Below, in pieces: positions 1-8,249 of a stretch of 44,007 nucleotides of DNA. The stretch comes from Streptomyces sp. NRRL S-337. GTDB taxonomy: Bacteria > Actinomycetota > Actinomycetes > Streptomycetales > Streptomycetaceae. The notes below the pieces were generated by a model. That model did not search any database and was not told the DNA's origin. It saw only the letters and a program-made list of their open reading frames with translations. A program made the position numbers and the translations under genes. Position 1 is the stretch's first letter; every line of letters starts with the position of its first letter. The stretch is taken from NCBI RefSeq assembly GCF_000720175.1, contig NZ_JOIX01000059.1:1-44007 (forward strand). Reading direction: 5' to 3'.

Positions 1-133
1 TGCTGACGCTTTACGCTCCGCTGCGCTCCGCCTTCGCTCCTTATTGAGTCCTTGGAAGCGAAGCCCACACAACCGGCCCCTCCGGCCCGTCCCCTCCCGC
101 TGGAGGGAGGGGAATGCGGTGGTGGGGGCGGGC

Positions 134-222
134 GTTGAGGCATGCAAGGGAGCCTGGCTACCCCTACGGGACGGTCGAACAGAACCCGTAAGGGTCACGA
201 GCGCCCCTTGCAGGGCCTCAAC
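134..222. other. Nested 25-bp hairpin element, possible structured RNA
   Basis: Four helical segments stack on one axis. GTTGAGGC (134-141) pairs with GCCTCAAC (215-222). GCAAGGG (144-150) pairs with CCCTTGC (205-211). ACCC (160-163) pairs with GGGT (192-195). TACGGG (165-170) pairs with CCCGTA (185-190). The inner two helices are separated by a single C/A mismatch, and the apical loop is 14 nt (171-184). Pairing is seen directly. Transcription and strand are unknown. It does not fold as a tRNA. Confidence 0.5.
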
Positions 223-392
223 TCAACCGGTTGGGAAGGTATTCCCGACACCCACCCCCACGACGCGAGCTACACCCAAGACGACGACGCCCACCCCCAC
301 CGGCCTTCCCCCCCACTCCCGGGAGGGGACAGACCGGAGGACGAAGTCTGTAGGGCTGTCACCGCACCCGACACACAAACGCCCGCCGCCAG

Positions 393-480
393 GCGCAACG
401 GCGAGCGAGCCCCGCGGCGGGACGGCAGACAACGAACGCGGCGCCGCAAAGCGCGCAACGGCGAGCAGCCCCGCGGCGGA
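393..480. repeat. Imperfect GC-rich direct repeat, two copies
   Basis: A unit of about 28 bp beginning GCGCAACGGCGAGC and ending CCCCGCGGCGG occurs at about 393-421 and again at about 453-480, 60 bp apart with one small indel. It lies in non-coding DNA downstream of the LacI-type gene. Function is unknown. Confidence 0.55.
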
Positions 481-488
481 ACAGACGA

Positions 489-1526
489 CTACGTGGGCCG
501 AGTCGCCGAACCTCGTTCGGCAAGGCGCGGGGCGCACAGGATGCGTTTGCGGCGGACGCGGCGGCCCTCTATTGCCGCGACCGCCAGGCGGGCGGCCTCC
601 TTGGCGATTTCGCCGAGGCCCCAGTCGACGGTGGTCAGCGGCGGGGTGAGGACGCGGGAGACCGGGTGGTCGTCGAAGCCGACGACGGACACGTCCCGGC
701 CGACGGTCAGTCCGGCCTCGGCGGCGGCCGCGTAGACGCCGTAGGCGATGGAGTCGGAGAAGCAGAAGACCGCGGCGGGCGGCGGGAGCGCGCCGGCCGG
801 GCGGCGGCCGTCGGGGGTGTTGGTGAGCACCCGCCGGGCCACCGCGGTCGCCTCGCCCAGTTCCTGGGGGCAGGGCAGGACCCGGGCGTCGATGCCGAGG
901 CGGTCGGCGGCCTCGCGGACGTAGACGTCGGCGGGGCGGTCGGGGGTCGAGGGGCCGGTGGGGGTGAGGACGGTGACCTGGCGGTGGCCCAGGCCGCGGA
1001 GGTAGTCCAGGACCGCGTCGATGCCGGCGCGGTTGTCGAAGAGCACCTCGCCCGCCGTACGGGCCCGGCTCAGCGCGTCGCCGATGGAGACCACCGGCAC
1101 CCCCTCGGCGATCGCCGCCCAGCCCTCGGCCGAGGGGTCGACCGGCGAGACCAGCAGACCGTCCACCCGCTGGTCGCGCAGTTGCTTGGCGAGGACCAGT
1201 TCCCGCTCGGGGTCGCCACCGGCGTCGAGGATCAGCGCATAGCGGTCGCCGGCCAGCAGTTCGCGCCCTATGGCGGCCATCAGCTGCTGCTGCCAGAGGT
1301 CCTGGAGGTCGCCGGCGAGCACCCCGACGGTGCTCGTGCGGCCGCTGGCGAGGGCGCGGGCGATCGGGTCGGCCTCGTAACCGAGTTCGGCGGCGGCCTT
1401 GCGCACCCGCTCCTCGGTCTCCTTGGAGACGTGCTTGCCGCGCAGTGCGTAGGAGACGGCTGCGGTGGAGAGTCCGGTGGCCTCGGCCACCTCGCGGAGG
1501 GTGGTGCGTTTGTTGGGCCTGGCCAT
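489..1526 (-). CDS. LacI-family transcriptional regulator
   Basis: This 345-residue protein has the LacI/GalR architecture. The N-terminal helix-turn-helix (about residues 8-55) reads TLREVAEATGLSTAAVSYAL, followed by the hinge helix region around PIARALASGRT. A periplasmic-binding-protein-like sensor domain starts at VGVLAGDLQD and runs to the end. Length is normal for the family. The gene is divergent from the amidohydrolase at 1747, and the 220-bp gap contains a symmetric operator-like sequence at 1685-1725, so it probably represses the divergent genes and perhaps itself. The inducer cannot be read from the sequence; a metabolite of the divergent pathway is the obvious inference. The start is the ATG just before the helix-turn-helix. 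Confidence 0.93.
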   Translation of the reverse strand: MARPNKRTTLREVAEATGLSTAAVSYALRGKHVSKETEERVRKAAAELGYEADPIARALASGRTSTVGVLAGDLQDLWQQQLMAAIGRELLAGDRYALILDAGGDPERELVLAKQLRDQRVDGLLVSPVDPSAEGWAAIAEGVPVVSIGDALSRARTAGEVLFDNRAGIDAVLDYLRGLGHRQVTVLTPTGPSTPDRPADVYVREAADRLGIDARVLPCPQELGEATAVARRVLTNTPDGRRPAGALPPPAAVFCFSDSIAYGVYAAAAEAGLTVGRDVSVVGFDDHPVSRVLTPPLTTVDWGLGEIAKEAARLAVAAIEGRRVRRKRILCAPRLAERGSATRPT

Positions 1527-1663
1527 GCCGGAAGCCTACCCAAGGCGGGCGGGTCGGCCGGGCCTTGCCGCCCTACGCCCGGGCGGGCCCCGCCGCCCGG
1601 TGCCCGGACGGCCCCGCGGCCGCGCGTGGGCGGTGGGGGCCCGGCAGGCTCCAGGGCGGGGCC

Positions 1664-1725
1664 TTGACACTCCGACTGGTTAAGCGCTTCACTTAAGCGC
1701 ATCAGTTAACCGGTTAAGTGAAGCG
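1664..1725 (+). promoter_or_regulatory. Promoter and LacI-type operator between divergent genes
   Basis: TTGACA at 1664-1669 is a good -35 hexamer; the -10 is not clear. CGCTTCACTTAA (1685-1696) and its exact reverse complement TTAAGTGAAGCG (1714-1725) form a 12-bp inverted repeat centred on 1705. TTAACCGGTTAA (1706-1717) is a perfect palindrome of the LacI type with a central CG, and AAGCGCTT (1682-1689) is another. Overlap with the likely promoter fits repression by the adjacent LacI-type protein. The assignment is inferred from position and symmetry. Confidence 0.65.
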
Positions 1726-1746
1726 GTTGAGGAGGATCCGGCCGCC

Positions 1747-2670
1747 GTGCCCACCGATGTCCATCAGCACCTCTGGCCGCCCGCGTTCGTGGCGCTGCTG
1801 CGGGACCGCGGGGTCCCGCCGCGGCTGGACGGCTGGACGCTGGAGCTGCCCGGTGAGCCGCCGTATCCCGTCGATCCGGCCGACCACGACGTCGCAGCCC
1901 GGGTCCGGCTCGCCCGCGCGGACGGGCTGGACCGGGCGCTGGTCTCGCTCTCCAGTCCGCTCGGCATCGAATACCTGCCGCCCGCGGAGGCCGCACCGCT
2001 GCTCGCCGCGTTCCACGACGGGGCGCTGGCGCTGCCCGCCCCCTTCGGCGTCTGGGCCTCGGTCTGCCTCGCCGTGCCCGAACCGGACACCGACGGGCTC
2101 CGCCGCGAGCTGCGGCGCGGCTGTGTGGGCCTCCAGCTGCCCGCCACCGCCCTGCTCGACGCCGCCGGCTGGGCCCGCTGCGCGCCCCTGCTGGACGTCC
2201 TCACCGCGCTGGACAGGCCGCTGTTCGTGCACCCCGGCGCGGCCCCGCCCGCCGAGGGCGCGGCGCCCGCCTGGTGGCCCGCGCTGGTCCCGTACGTCCA
2301 GCAGATGCACGCCTCCTGGTTCGCGTTCCGGGCCTTCGGCCGGCCGCGCCACCCGGGCCTGCGGGTCTGCTTCGCGGCGCTGGCGGGTCTGGCGCCGTTG
2401 CACGGGGAGCGGCTGGTGGCGCGGGGCGGGGGCAGGGGCGGGGAGCGGGGCCGGGTGGACCCGGGTGCGTTCTACGAGACGTCCTCGTACGGGACCCGGG
2501 CGGTGGACGCGCTGGTGCGGGCCGTCGGCATCGACGTCGTCGTCAGCGGCAGCGACCGCCCCTATGCCCGGCCCGTGATCCCCGACCTCGGTGCCGAGGC
2601 CGCCGTGCACGCCCTGCGCACCGCCAATCCGGCCCGTCTGCTGGGCCCGTCGAAAGGAGTCCGACCATGA
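1747..2670 (+). CDS. Amidohydrolase-family metal-dependent hydrolase
   Basis: This 307-residue protein is of the amidohydrolase_2 (ACMSD/TIM-barrel) type. HQH at residues 6-8 is the usual first metal-binding pair, LFVHPG in mid-protein supplies another conserved His, and GSDRPY near the end supplies the conserved Asp. The region that normally carries a further His (after the RHPGLRVCF strand) reads AALAGLAPLHGE, so metal coordination may be atypical. The GTG start is set by GAGGAGG at 1729-1735. The stop overlaps the next ATG (ATGA at 2667-2670), so translation with the cysteine-dioxygenase-like gene is coupled. The substrate is unknown. Regulation is probably by the divergent LacI-type protein. 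Confidence 0.85.
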   Translation: MPTDVHQHLWPPAFVALLRDRGVPPRLDGWTLELPGEPPYPVDPADHDVAARVRLARADGLDRALVSLSSPLGIEYLPPAEAAPLLAAFHDGALALPAPFGVWASVCLAVPEPDTDGLRRELRRGCVGLQLPATALLDAAGWARCAPLLDVLTALDRPLFVHPGAAPPAEGAAPAWWPALVPYVQQMHASWFAFRAFGRPRHPGLRVCFAALAGLAPLHGERLVARGGGRGGERGRVDPGAFYETSSYGTRAVDALVRAVGIDVVVSGSDRPYARPVIPDLGAEAAVHALRTANPARLLGPSKGVRP

Positions 2671-3245
2671 CGCACGCCGCCTCCCGGACCGAGGCCTTGG
2701 CCGTCGCTGCCGCCGGTCCGGCCGTGGACGCCGGGCAGCCGTTCGCCGCACTGCCCGAGCGCAATCTCGGCAAGCATGAACTGCTGGCGCTGGTCGACGA
2801 GTTGGCGGGCCGCCCGGACCTGTGGCGCGGGCAGGTCGCGTTCTCCGACACCGAGCGGCACTACGCGTCGCTGTACCGCGACGAGTTCGTCGACGTCTGG
2901 CTGCTGTGCTGGACCCGGCAGAACGACACCGGCTGGCACGACCACGACCTCTCCTCCGGCGCCGTCCGGGTGGTGCAGGGGGTGTTGACCGAGTCCAATC
3001 CGCGGATCGGCGGGGAGCATGTGGCCCTCGCCGTCGGCGCCGGCTCGTCGTTCTGCTTCGGCCCGGAGCACATCCACCGGCTCACCGGGGCGACCGATGA
3101 CGCGGTGTCGGTGCATGCCTATTCGCCGCCGTTGTGGCGGCTGGGCCAGTACGACATCACCGAGGACGGGCTGATGCGCCGGGTCTCGGTGTCGTACGCG
3201 GACGAGCTGCGGCCGATGGGCGACGCGGCGCCGCCGGCCGCGTGA
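2667..3245 (+). CDS. Cysteine dioxygenase-like cupin
   Basis: This 192-residue protein fits the type I cysteine dioxygenase family, mononuclear non-haem iron cupins that oxidise thiols to sulfinates. The iron ligands are visible as the HDHD pair (motif GWHDHDLSSGAVRVVQG) and the later His in GPEHIHRLTG; SVHAYSPPL follows the usual C-terminal pattern. The ATG overlaps the stop of the amidohydrolase gene, and GAAAGGAG at about 2652-2659 gives a good ribosome binding site. Being coupled to an amidohydrolase and followed by an NCS1 permease suggests a thiol or sulfur-containing substrate taken up and oxidised. Bacterial homologues also act on 3-mercaptopropionate, so cysteine is not assured. Confidence 0.82.
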   Translation: MTHAASRTEALAVAAAGPAVDAGQPFAALPERNLGKHELLALVDELAGRPDLWRGQVAFSDTERHYASLYRDEFVDVWLLCWTRQNDTGWHDHDLSSGAVRVVQGVLTESNPRIGGEHVALAVGAGSSFCFGPEHIHRLTGATDDAVSVHAYSPPLWRLGQYDITEDGLMRRVSVSYADELRPMGDAAPPAA

Positions 3246-3383
3246 GTCGTCGACCGGTCCACCCACCGCACCCACCGGTTCCTTACCGCGAATTCAGCGC
3301 TTTCCCGCTCCCAACTATTGACCTGCCATTCATCGACCCGGATCCTGCATGAATCCATACAGGCAACGACCCGGGGCGGATGC

Positions 3384-4805
3384 ATGGCAGGTGTGGTGGA
3401 ACGGCACTCGATCGACGTGGTCCCCGACGACGAACGGCACGGCAGCCCGGTCAGTCAGTTCACGCTCTGGCTGGGCGCGAACCTCCAGATCACCGCCGTG
3501 GTCACCGGCGCGCTGGCGGTCGTCTTCGGGGCCAACGCCTTTTGGGCGGTGATCGGGCTGCTGCTCGGCAACCTCCTCGGCGGGGCGGTGATGGCGCTGC
3601 ACTCAGCCCAGGGCCCGCGGCTGGGCCTGCCGCAGATGATCACCTCGCGGGCGCAGTTCGGGGTGCGCGGGGCGGTGGTCCCGCTGGCGCTGGTCATCGT
3701 GATGTACATCGGGTTCTTCGCCAGCGGCAGCGTGCTGGCCGGGCAGGCGGTCGGTGAGCTGACGCACCTGGGCGAGACGCCGGGGATCGTGCTGTTCGCG
3801 GCCGTCACCGCGCTCGCCGCGGCCGTCGGCTACCGCCTCATCCACGCCCTGGGGCGGATCGCCGGCCTGGTGTGCGCGCTGGCCTTCGTCTATCTGGGCA
3901 TCCGGCTCCTGCAGCGCGCCGACCTGGGCACCCTGCTGCACGACCACCGCTTCGGGCTGCCGGTCTTCCTGCTCGCCGTCTCGCTCTCGGCCTCCTGGCA
4001 GCTGGCGTTCGGCCCGTACGTGGCCGACTACTCGCGCTATCTGCCCCGGCACACCTCGGCCCGCGCCACGTTCTGGTGGACGCTGTCCGGCTCGGTGCTC
4101 GGCGCGCAGTGGTCGATGACCTTCGGCGCGCTGGCCGCCGCCGCGGCGCCGGACGCGTTCGTCGGGCACGAGGTGGGTTACGTCGTCGGGCTGGGCGGCG
4201 CCGGGCTGATCGCCTCGTTCCTGTACTTCGTCATCGCGCTCGGCAAGCTGACCATCAACGTCCTCAACACCTACGGCGGCTTCATGTCGCTGGTCACCAG
4301 CGTCAGCGGGTTCCGGGGGCAGCGGGTGCTGTCGCCGCGCGGCCGGGCCGGGTACATCGCCGGGATCATGCTGGCCGGGACGGCCGTCGCCCTCCTGGGC
4401 AAGGACTCGTTCCTGACGTCCTTCAAGGACTTCCTGCTGTTCCTGCTGACCTTTTTCACGCCCTGGTCAGCGATCAACCTCACCGACTACTACCTGATCT
4501 CCAAGGAGCGCTACGACATCGCCGCGCTCAGCGACCCGGCCGGCCGTTACGGCGCCTGGAACGCCCGGGCGCTGACCGTCTACGCCCTCGGCGTGCTCGC
4601 CCAACTCCCCTTCCTGTCCACGGCGTTCTACACGGGCCCCCTGGTGGCCCCGCTCGGCGGCGCCGACGTCTCCTGGCTCGTCGGCCTCGCCGTGCCGGCC
4701 GTCCTGTACGGGCTCGCCGCCCGCCGCGGCGCCGCGGCCGTCCCGCACCCCGAAGCGGCCCCGGGCGAGCAGGGGCGGCAGAGCCCGGCCGGATCGGGGG
4801 GTTAG
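3384..4805 (+). CDS. NCS1-family permease (purine/cytosine/hydantoin type)
   Basis: This 473-residue integral membrane protein has about 12 hydrophobic segments. It matches the nucleobase:cation symporter-1 family: an N-terminal SQFTLWLGANLQ region, the TM2-TM3 loop HSAQGPRLGLPQMITSRAQFG (the family's GP-G-Q---SR--FG pattern), and SAINLTDYYLISKERYDI near TM10-11. I chose the ATG at 3384 because it precedes the first conserved residues; upstream in-frame codons lack family character. It is the third gene downstream of the LacI-controlled promoter, about 140 bp after the cupin gene, and could have its own promoter (TTGACC near 3319). The likely substrate is a small cyclic amide or nucleobase linked to the amidohydrolase, which is inference. 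Confidence 0.88.
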   Translation: MAGVVERHSIDVVPDDERHGSPVSQFTLWLGANLQITAVVTGALAVVFGANAFWAVIGLLLGNLLGGAVMALHSAQGPRLGLPQMITSRAQFGVRGAVVPLALVIVMYIGFFASGSVLAGQAVGELTHLGETPGIVLFAAVTALAAAVGYRLIHALGRIAGLVCALAFVYLGIRLLQRADLGTLLHDHRFGLPVFLLAVSLSASWQLAFGPYVADYSRYLPRHTSARATFWWTLSGSVLGAQWSMTFGALAAAAAPDAFVGHEVGYVVGLGGAGLIASFLYFVIALGKLTINVLNTYGGFMSLVTSVSGFRGQRVLSPRGRAGYIAGIMLAGTAVALLGKDSFLTSFKDFLLFLLTFFTPWSAINLTDYYLISKERYDIAALSDPAGRYGAWNARALTVYALGVLAQLPFLSTAFYTGPLVAPLGGADVSWLVGLAVPAVLYGLAARRGAAAVPHPEAAPGEQGRQSPAGSGG

Positions 4806-4846
4806 CCCTACCGTGCCGCGTTCCGGCGGTCCGTACGCTTCGACCC

Positions 4847-5263
4847 ATGGCGACACACGACCCCGATCTGCGCAAGGAACTCGACGCGACGCTCCAGACG
4901 CGCAAGGAGCTCGGGCCCGAGTACGAGGCGGAGCTGGTGGAGTCCTTCCTGGAGAAGCTGGACCACACCGTCGACCGCAGGGTGCGGCGGCAGCTCGCCG
5001 AGCAGCAGGTCCAGGTGGCGCGCGGCGGCCGCCCGCCGCGCCCCGAGGGCGGCGGACGCGGCTTCTGGGAGCGGTTCGGGGTCGCCGCCCTCTCCCTGGT
5101 GCTGGCCGTCCCGCTGACCGCGATCGGCGTGGTGAACGCCGGGATCCCGGGGCTGCTGGCGTGCTGGGCCGGCATCGTCGGCGTCAACGCCGTGCACAGC
5201 GTCGGGGTGCGGAAGCTGTTTCTGGGCGGGCGCGGGGAACACCGTGACGGGGAGTGGGACTGA
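4847..5263 (+). CDS. Small membrane protein of unknown function
   Basis: This 138-residue protein has a charged, helical N-terminal half (residues 1-60, rich in Glu, Arg and Gln, reading LQTRKELGPEYEAELVESFLEKLD), a Gly/Pro/Arg linker, and two hydrophobic segments (about residues 80-100 and 103-120). It resembles the small 2-TM proteins common in streptomycetes with no assigned role. It starts 41 bp after the permease and could be co-transcribed. The ATG is chosen because the Asp/Lys-rich helix begins directly after it. Confidence 0.72.
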   Translation: MATHDPDLRKELDATLQTRKELGPEYEAELVESFLEKLDHTVDRRVRRQLAEQQVQVARGGRPPRPEGGGRGFWERFGVAALSLVLAVPLTAIGVVNAGIPGLLACWAGIVGVNAVHSVGVRKLFLGGRGEHRDGEWD

Positions 5264-5280
5264 GCCCGGGAAGGGAGTTG

Positions 5281-5338
5281 TGGCGGGGACCGCCGCACCC
5301 CGGACGGGCCGGGGGCGGGACGACGGCGGTCCCCGCCA
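5281..5338 (+). terminator. 15-bp stem terminator candidate
   Basis: TGGCGGGGACCGCCG (5281-5295) is exactly complementary to CGGCGGTCCCCGCCA (5324-5338), with a 28-nt loop. It lies 18 bp after the stop of the small membrane protein gene. No U-tract follows, as usual in Streptomyces. Confidence 0.6.
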
Positions 5339-5550
5339 GGGACACGAGCCGGGTCAGGGCCGGCCGTCGCGTCCGGTGGCGATCTTGGGAGGTCCGGGAG
5401 CCGCTCCGGAGGTCCGTATCGCCGTGCACATCAATGTGCCGGACGAGTGTTAAGCGCGTGCTGCCAGCACATGACGCATACGTACACCTTGCGCCGACGG
5501 ACCGTTTCCTGACGGCGACTTGACGCCGCGACGGGTACGGCGTGACGCGA

Positions 5551-5571
5551 CGGCCGCCACCAAGGCGGCCG
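5551..5571 (-). terminator. Hairpin downstream of cystathionine beta-synthase
   Basis: CGGCCGCC (5551-5558) and GGCGGCCG (5564-5571) form an 8-bp stem with a 5-nt loop, 12 bp beyond the minus-strand stop codon at 5584. Confidence 0.5.
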
Positions 5572-5583
5572 CCGCGGCCGGTG

Positions 5584-6972
5584 CTACTTGCCGGCCTCGC
5601 GGGCCAGGAAGGCCAGCAGGTCCTGCCGGCTCACCACGCCCTTCGGCTTGCCCTCCACGAGGACGATCGCCGCGTCGGCGCTCTCCAGGACGGCCATCAG
5701 GTCGGAGACCGACTCACCGGAGCCGACCTGCGGCAGCGGCGGGCACATGTGCTTCTCCAGCGGGTCGGTCAGCGACGCCCGCTGGGTGAACAGCGCGTCC
5801 AGCAGCTCCCGTTCGACGACGGAGCCGACGACCTCGGCGGCCATCACGTCCGGGTGGCCGGCGCCCGGCTTGACGATCGGCATCTGCGAGACGCCGTACT
5901 CGCGCAGCACGTCGATCGCCTCGCCGACGGTCTCCTCCGGGTGCATGTGGACCAGCGAGGGCAGCGCGCCCTCCTTGTGCTCCAGGACGTCGACGACCCG
6001 GGCGGCGGTGCCGCCCTCCTCCAGGAAGCCGTAGTCGGCCATCCACTCGTCGTTGAAGATCTTGGAGAGGTAGCCGCGGCCGCTGTCCGGCAGCAGCACG
6101 ACGACCACGTCGTCCGGTCCGAGCCGGGAGGCGACCTCCAGCGCGGCCACCACGGCCATGCCGCAGGAGCCGCCGACCAGCAGGCCCTCCTCCTTGGCCA
6201 GCCGCCGGGTCATCTGGAAGGCGTCCTTGTCGGACACCGCCACGATCTCGTCGGCGACCGTGCGGTCGTACGCGGTCGGCCAGAAGTCCTCGCCGACGCC
6301 CTCGATCAGGTACGGGCGCCCGGAGCCGCCGCTGTACACCGAGCCCTCCGGGTCGGCGCCGATGACCGTGACCCGGCCCTCACTGGCGTCCTTGAGGTAG
6401 CGGCCGGTGCCGCTGATGGTTCCGCCGGTGCCGACGCCCGCCACGAAGTGCGTGATCCGGCCGTCCGTCTGGGCCCACAGCTCCGGACCGGTGGTCTCGT
6501 AGTGGGAGCGCGGGTTGTTCGGGTTGCTGTACTGGTCGGGCTTCCAGGCGCCCGGCGTCTCGCGCACCAGCCGGTCCGAGACGTTGTAGTACGAGTCCGG
6601 GTGCTCGGGGTCCACCGCGGTCGGGCAGACCACGACCTCGGCGCCGTACGCCCGCAGCACGTTGATCTTGTCCGTGGACACCTTGTCCGGGCAGACGAAG
6701 ATGCACTTGTAACCCTTTTGCTGGGCCACGATCGCCAGGCCCACCCCGGTGTTCCCGGAGGTCGGCTCGACGATCGTGCCGCCCGGCTGCAGCTCACCCG
6801 ACTGCTCGGCGGCCTCGATCATCCGTACGGCGATCCGGTCCTTCACCGAACCGCCGGGGTTGAAGTACTCGACCTTGGCCAGGACGGTGGCCTGGATGCC
6901 CTTGGTCACGTTGTTGAGCCGCACGAGCGGGGTGTTGCCGACGAGCTCAATCATCGAATCGTAAAACTGCAC
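5584..6972 (-). CDS. Cystathionine beta-synthase
   Basis: This 462-residue PLP enzyme makes cystathionine from homocysteine and serine in reverse transsulfuration. The fold-type II core starts at MIELVGNTPLVRL. The PLP lysine is in NPGGSVKDR, the substrate/phosphate loops are EPTSGNTG and GVGTGGTISGTGRYLK, and GGSCGMA is also present. Two CBS domains occupy about residues 330-460 (MHPEETVGEAIDVLREYGVS and PKGVVSRQDLLAFL). The GTG start (6972) is preceded by GGAG six bases upstream and gives the usual N-terminus QFYDSM. Length is normal. The cysteine-dioxygenase-like gene 2.3 kb away also touches sulfur amino acids, but there is no operon link. Confidence 0.92.
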   Translation of the reverse strand: MQFYDSMIELVGNTPLVRLNNVTKGIQATVLAKVEYFNPGGSVKDRIAVRMIEAAEQSGELQPGGTIVEPTSGNTGVGLAIVAQQKGYKCIFVCPDKVSTDKINVLRAYGAEVVVCPTAVDPEHPDSYYNVSDRLVRETPGAWKPDQYSNPNNPRSHYETTGPELWAQTDGRITHFVAGVGTGGTISGTGRYLKDASEGRVTVIGADPEGSVYSGGSGRPYLIEGVGEDFWPTAYDRTVADEIVAVSDKDAFQMTRRLAKEEGLLVGGSCGMAVVAALEVASRLGPDDVVVVLLPDSGRGYLSKIFNDEWMADYGFLEEGGTAARVVDVLEHKEGALPSLVHMHPEETVGEAIDVLREYGVSQMPIVKPGAGHPDVMAAEVVGSVVERELLDALFTQRASLTDPLEKHMCPPLPQVGSGESVSDLMAVLESADAAIVLVEGKPKGVVSRQDLLAFLAREAGK

Positions 6973-7167
6973 GGTGGTCTCCGCGGTCGGGGGCACGCTC
7001 TCCTGCGCCCGTGCCGCCAGCCTATTGCCCGGGTGGCGCGGAGGGAGGACGCGTTGCGTTCCGTGCGGGAACGGGCAACACCCTGTTGTAGGAGTTCTTG
7101 TCGATTCAAGAGCGCGTCGGCCCCCGGGTCCGGCGCGCCCCGCACTGCACGGGGAGGTGCCCGGCCC

Positions 7168-8184
7168 ATGCCGATGACGATGTCCAGGGCGAGGGTGGCA
7201 CGGCGGATCGCGACCGCCGCCGCGGTCGGTGGTGGCGGCGTCGGGCTGCTCGGCGTCGCCACCGTCGGTGTGCTGCTGACCGAGGTCCGGCTGGCCCGCC
7301 GCACGGTCGGCGGCTCCAGCGACATCCCGCCGTGCGCCGACGGCCGCTACGGCGCCGCCTTCGGCCACCGCACCGACCGCCCGCCGCTCCGCCTGGGCTT
7401 CCTCGGCGACTCCACCGCCGCCGGCCAGGGCGTGCACCGCGTCTCGCAGACCCCGGGCGCGCTGCTCGCCTCCGGCCTCGCCGCGGTCGCCGAACTCCCC
7501 GTCGACTTCCGCAACGTGGCCCTGCCCGGGGCGCAGTCGGACGACCTGGCGCGCCAGGTGGAGCTGATGCTCGCGGACGGCACCCGGACCCCCGACGTCT
7601 GCGTGATCATGATCGGGGCGAACGACGTCACCCACCGGATGCCGCCCGCGCAGTCCGTCCGCCACCTCTCGGAGGCGGTCCGCCGGCTGCGCGCCGCGGG
7701 CTGTGAGGTGGTGGTGGGCACCTGCCCCGATCTGGGCACGATCGAGCCGGTCTACCAGCCGCTGCGGTGGGTGGCCCGGCGGCTCTCCCGGCAGCTCGCG
7801 GCCGCGCAGACGATCGGGGCGGTCGAGAACGGCGGCCGTACGGTCTCGCTGGGCGACCTGCTGGGGCCCGAGTTCGAGGCGCATCCGCGGGAGCTGTTCG
7901 GGCCGGACAACTACCACCCGTCGGCGGAGGGGTACGCCACCGCCGCGATGGCCGTGCTGCCGACGCTGTGCGCCGCGCTGGGCCTGTGGCCGGACGAGGA
8001 GCGGCCGGAGCCCGCCCGGGGCGAGGGCATCCTCCCGGTCGAGCAGGCGGCCGCCGAGGCTGCTTCCGAGGGCGGTACGGAGGTCACCGCCTCCCGCGCG
8101 CCCTGGGCGCTGCTCAAGCACCGCCGGCGGCGCCAGCTGCCGGAGGCGGAGGAGTCGGCGGACCGGCCGTCGGTGCCACGCTGA
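7168..8184 (+). CDS. Membrane-anchored SGNH/GDSL-family hydrolase
   Basis: This 338-residue protein has an N-terminal signal-anchor (about residues 15-40, rich in Ala, Gly and Val) followed by an extracytoplasmic SGNH esterase domain. Catalytic blocks are visible: GDSTAAGQGV (nucleophile Ser), GAND (block III Asn) and DNYHPSAEGY (Asp/His of block V). The tail after residue 280 is polar and Pro/Glu-rich. GGGGAGG at 7151-7157 sets the ATG at 7168. It is divergent from cystathionine beta-synthase. The substrate is unknown; cell-envelope or lipid esters are typical for this group. A strong terminator follows at 8206-8243. Confidence 0.88.
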   Translation: MPMTMSRARVARRIATAAAVGGGGVGLLGVATVGVLLTEVRLARRTVGGSSDIPPCADGRYGAAFGHRTDRPPLRLGFLGDSTAAGQGVHRVSQTPGALLASGLAAVAELPVDFRNVALPGAQSDDLARQVELMLADGTRTPDVCVIMIGANDVTHRMPPAQSVRHLSEAVRRLRAAGCEVVVGTCPDLGTIEPVYQPLRWVARRLSRQLAAAQTIGAVENGGRTVSLGDLLGPEFEAHPRELFGPDNYHPSAEGYATAAMAVLPTLCAALGLWPDEERPEPARGEGILPVEQAAAEAASEGGTEVTASRAPWALLKHRRRRQLPEAEESADRPSVPR

Positions 8185-8205
8185 GGGCCCGCGGTGCGCC
8201 GAACG

Positions 8206-8243
8206 GGCAAGGGGCCGCGGGGAATATCCGGCGGCCCCTTGCC
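8206..8243 (+). terminator. 13-bp stem terminator after the SGNH hydrolase gene
   Basis: GGCAAGGGGCCGC (8206-8218) pairs exactly with GCGGCCCCTTGCC (8231-8243) around a 12-nt loop, 21 bp after the stop codon. Confidence 0.75.
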
Positions 8244-8249
8244 GTTCCA

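Larger units (their letters stand above)
1..488. other. Non-coding stretch rich in inverted repeats
   Basis: I see no convincing gene here. The open frames that cross it are arginine/proline-rich and lack ribosome binding sites. The stretch lies downstream of the minus-strand LacI gene. It is full of symmetry: an 8-bp hairpin at 91-98/105-112, a nested 25-bp stem at 134-222, a 10-bp palindrome at 224-233, a GGGAA/TTCCC hairpin at 233-246 and two imperfect GC-rich direct repeats near 393-421 and 453-480. This density suggests structured RNA, a terminator array or a remnant of a mobile element, but none of these can be named from sequence alone. Confidence 0.6.
5264..5583. other. Convergent intergenic region with terminators
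   Basis: This 320-bp gap separates the plus-strand membrane protein from minus-strand cystathionine beta-synthase. It contains one inverted repeat near each gene end (5281-5338 and 5551-5571) and a short GTGCTG/CAGCAC symmetry at about 5458-5470. I see no coding sequence. Confidence 0.6.
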
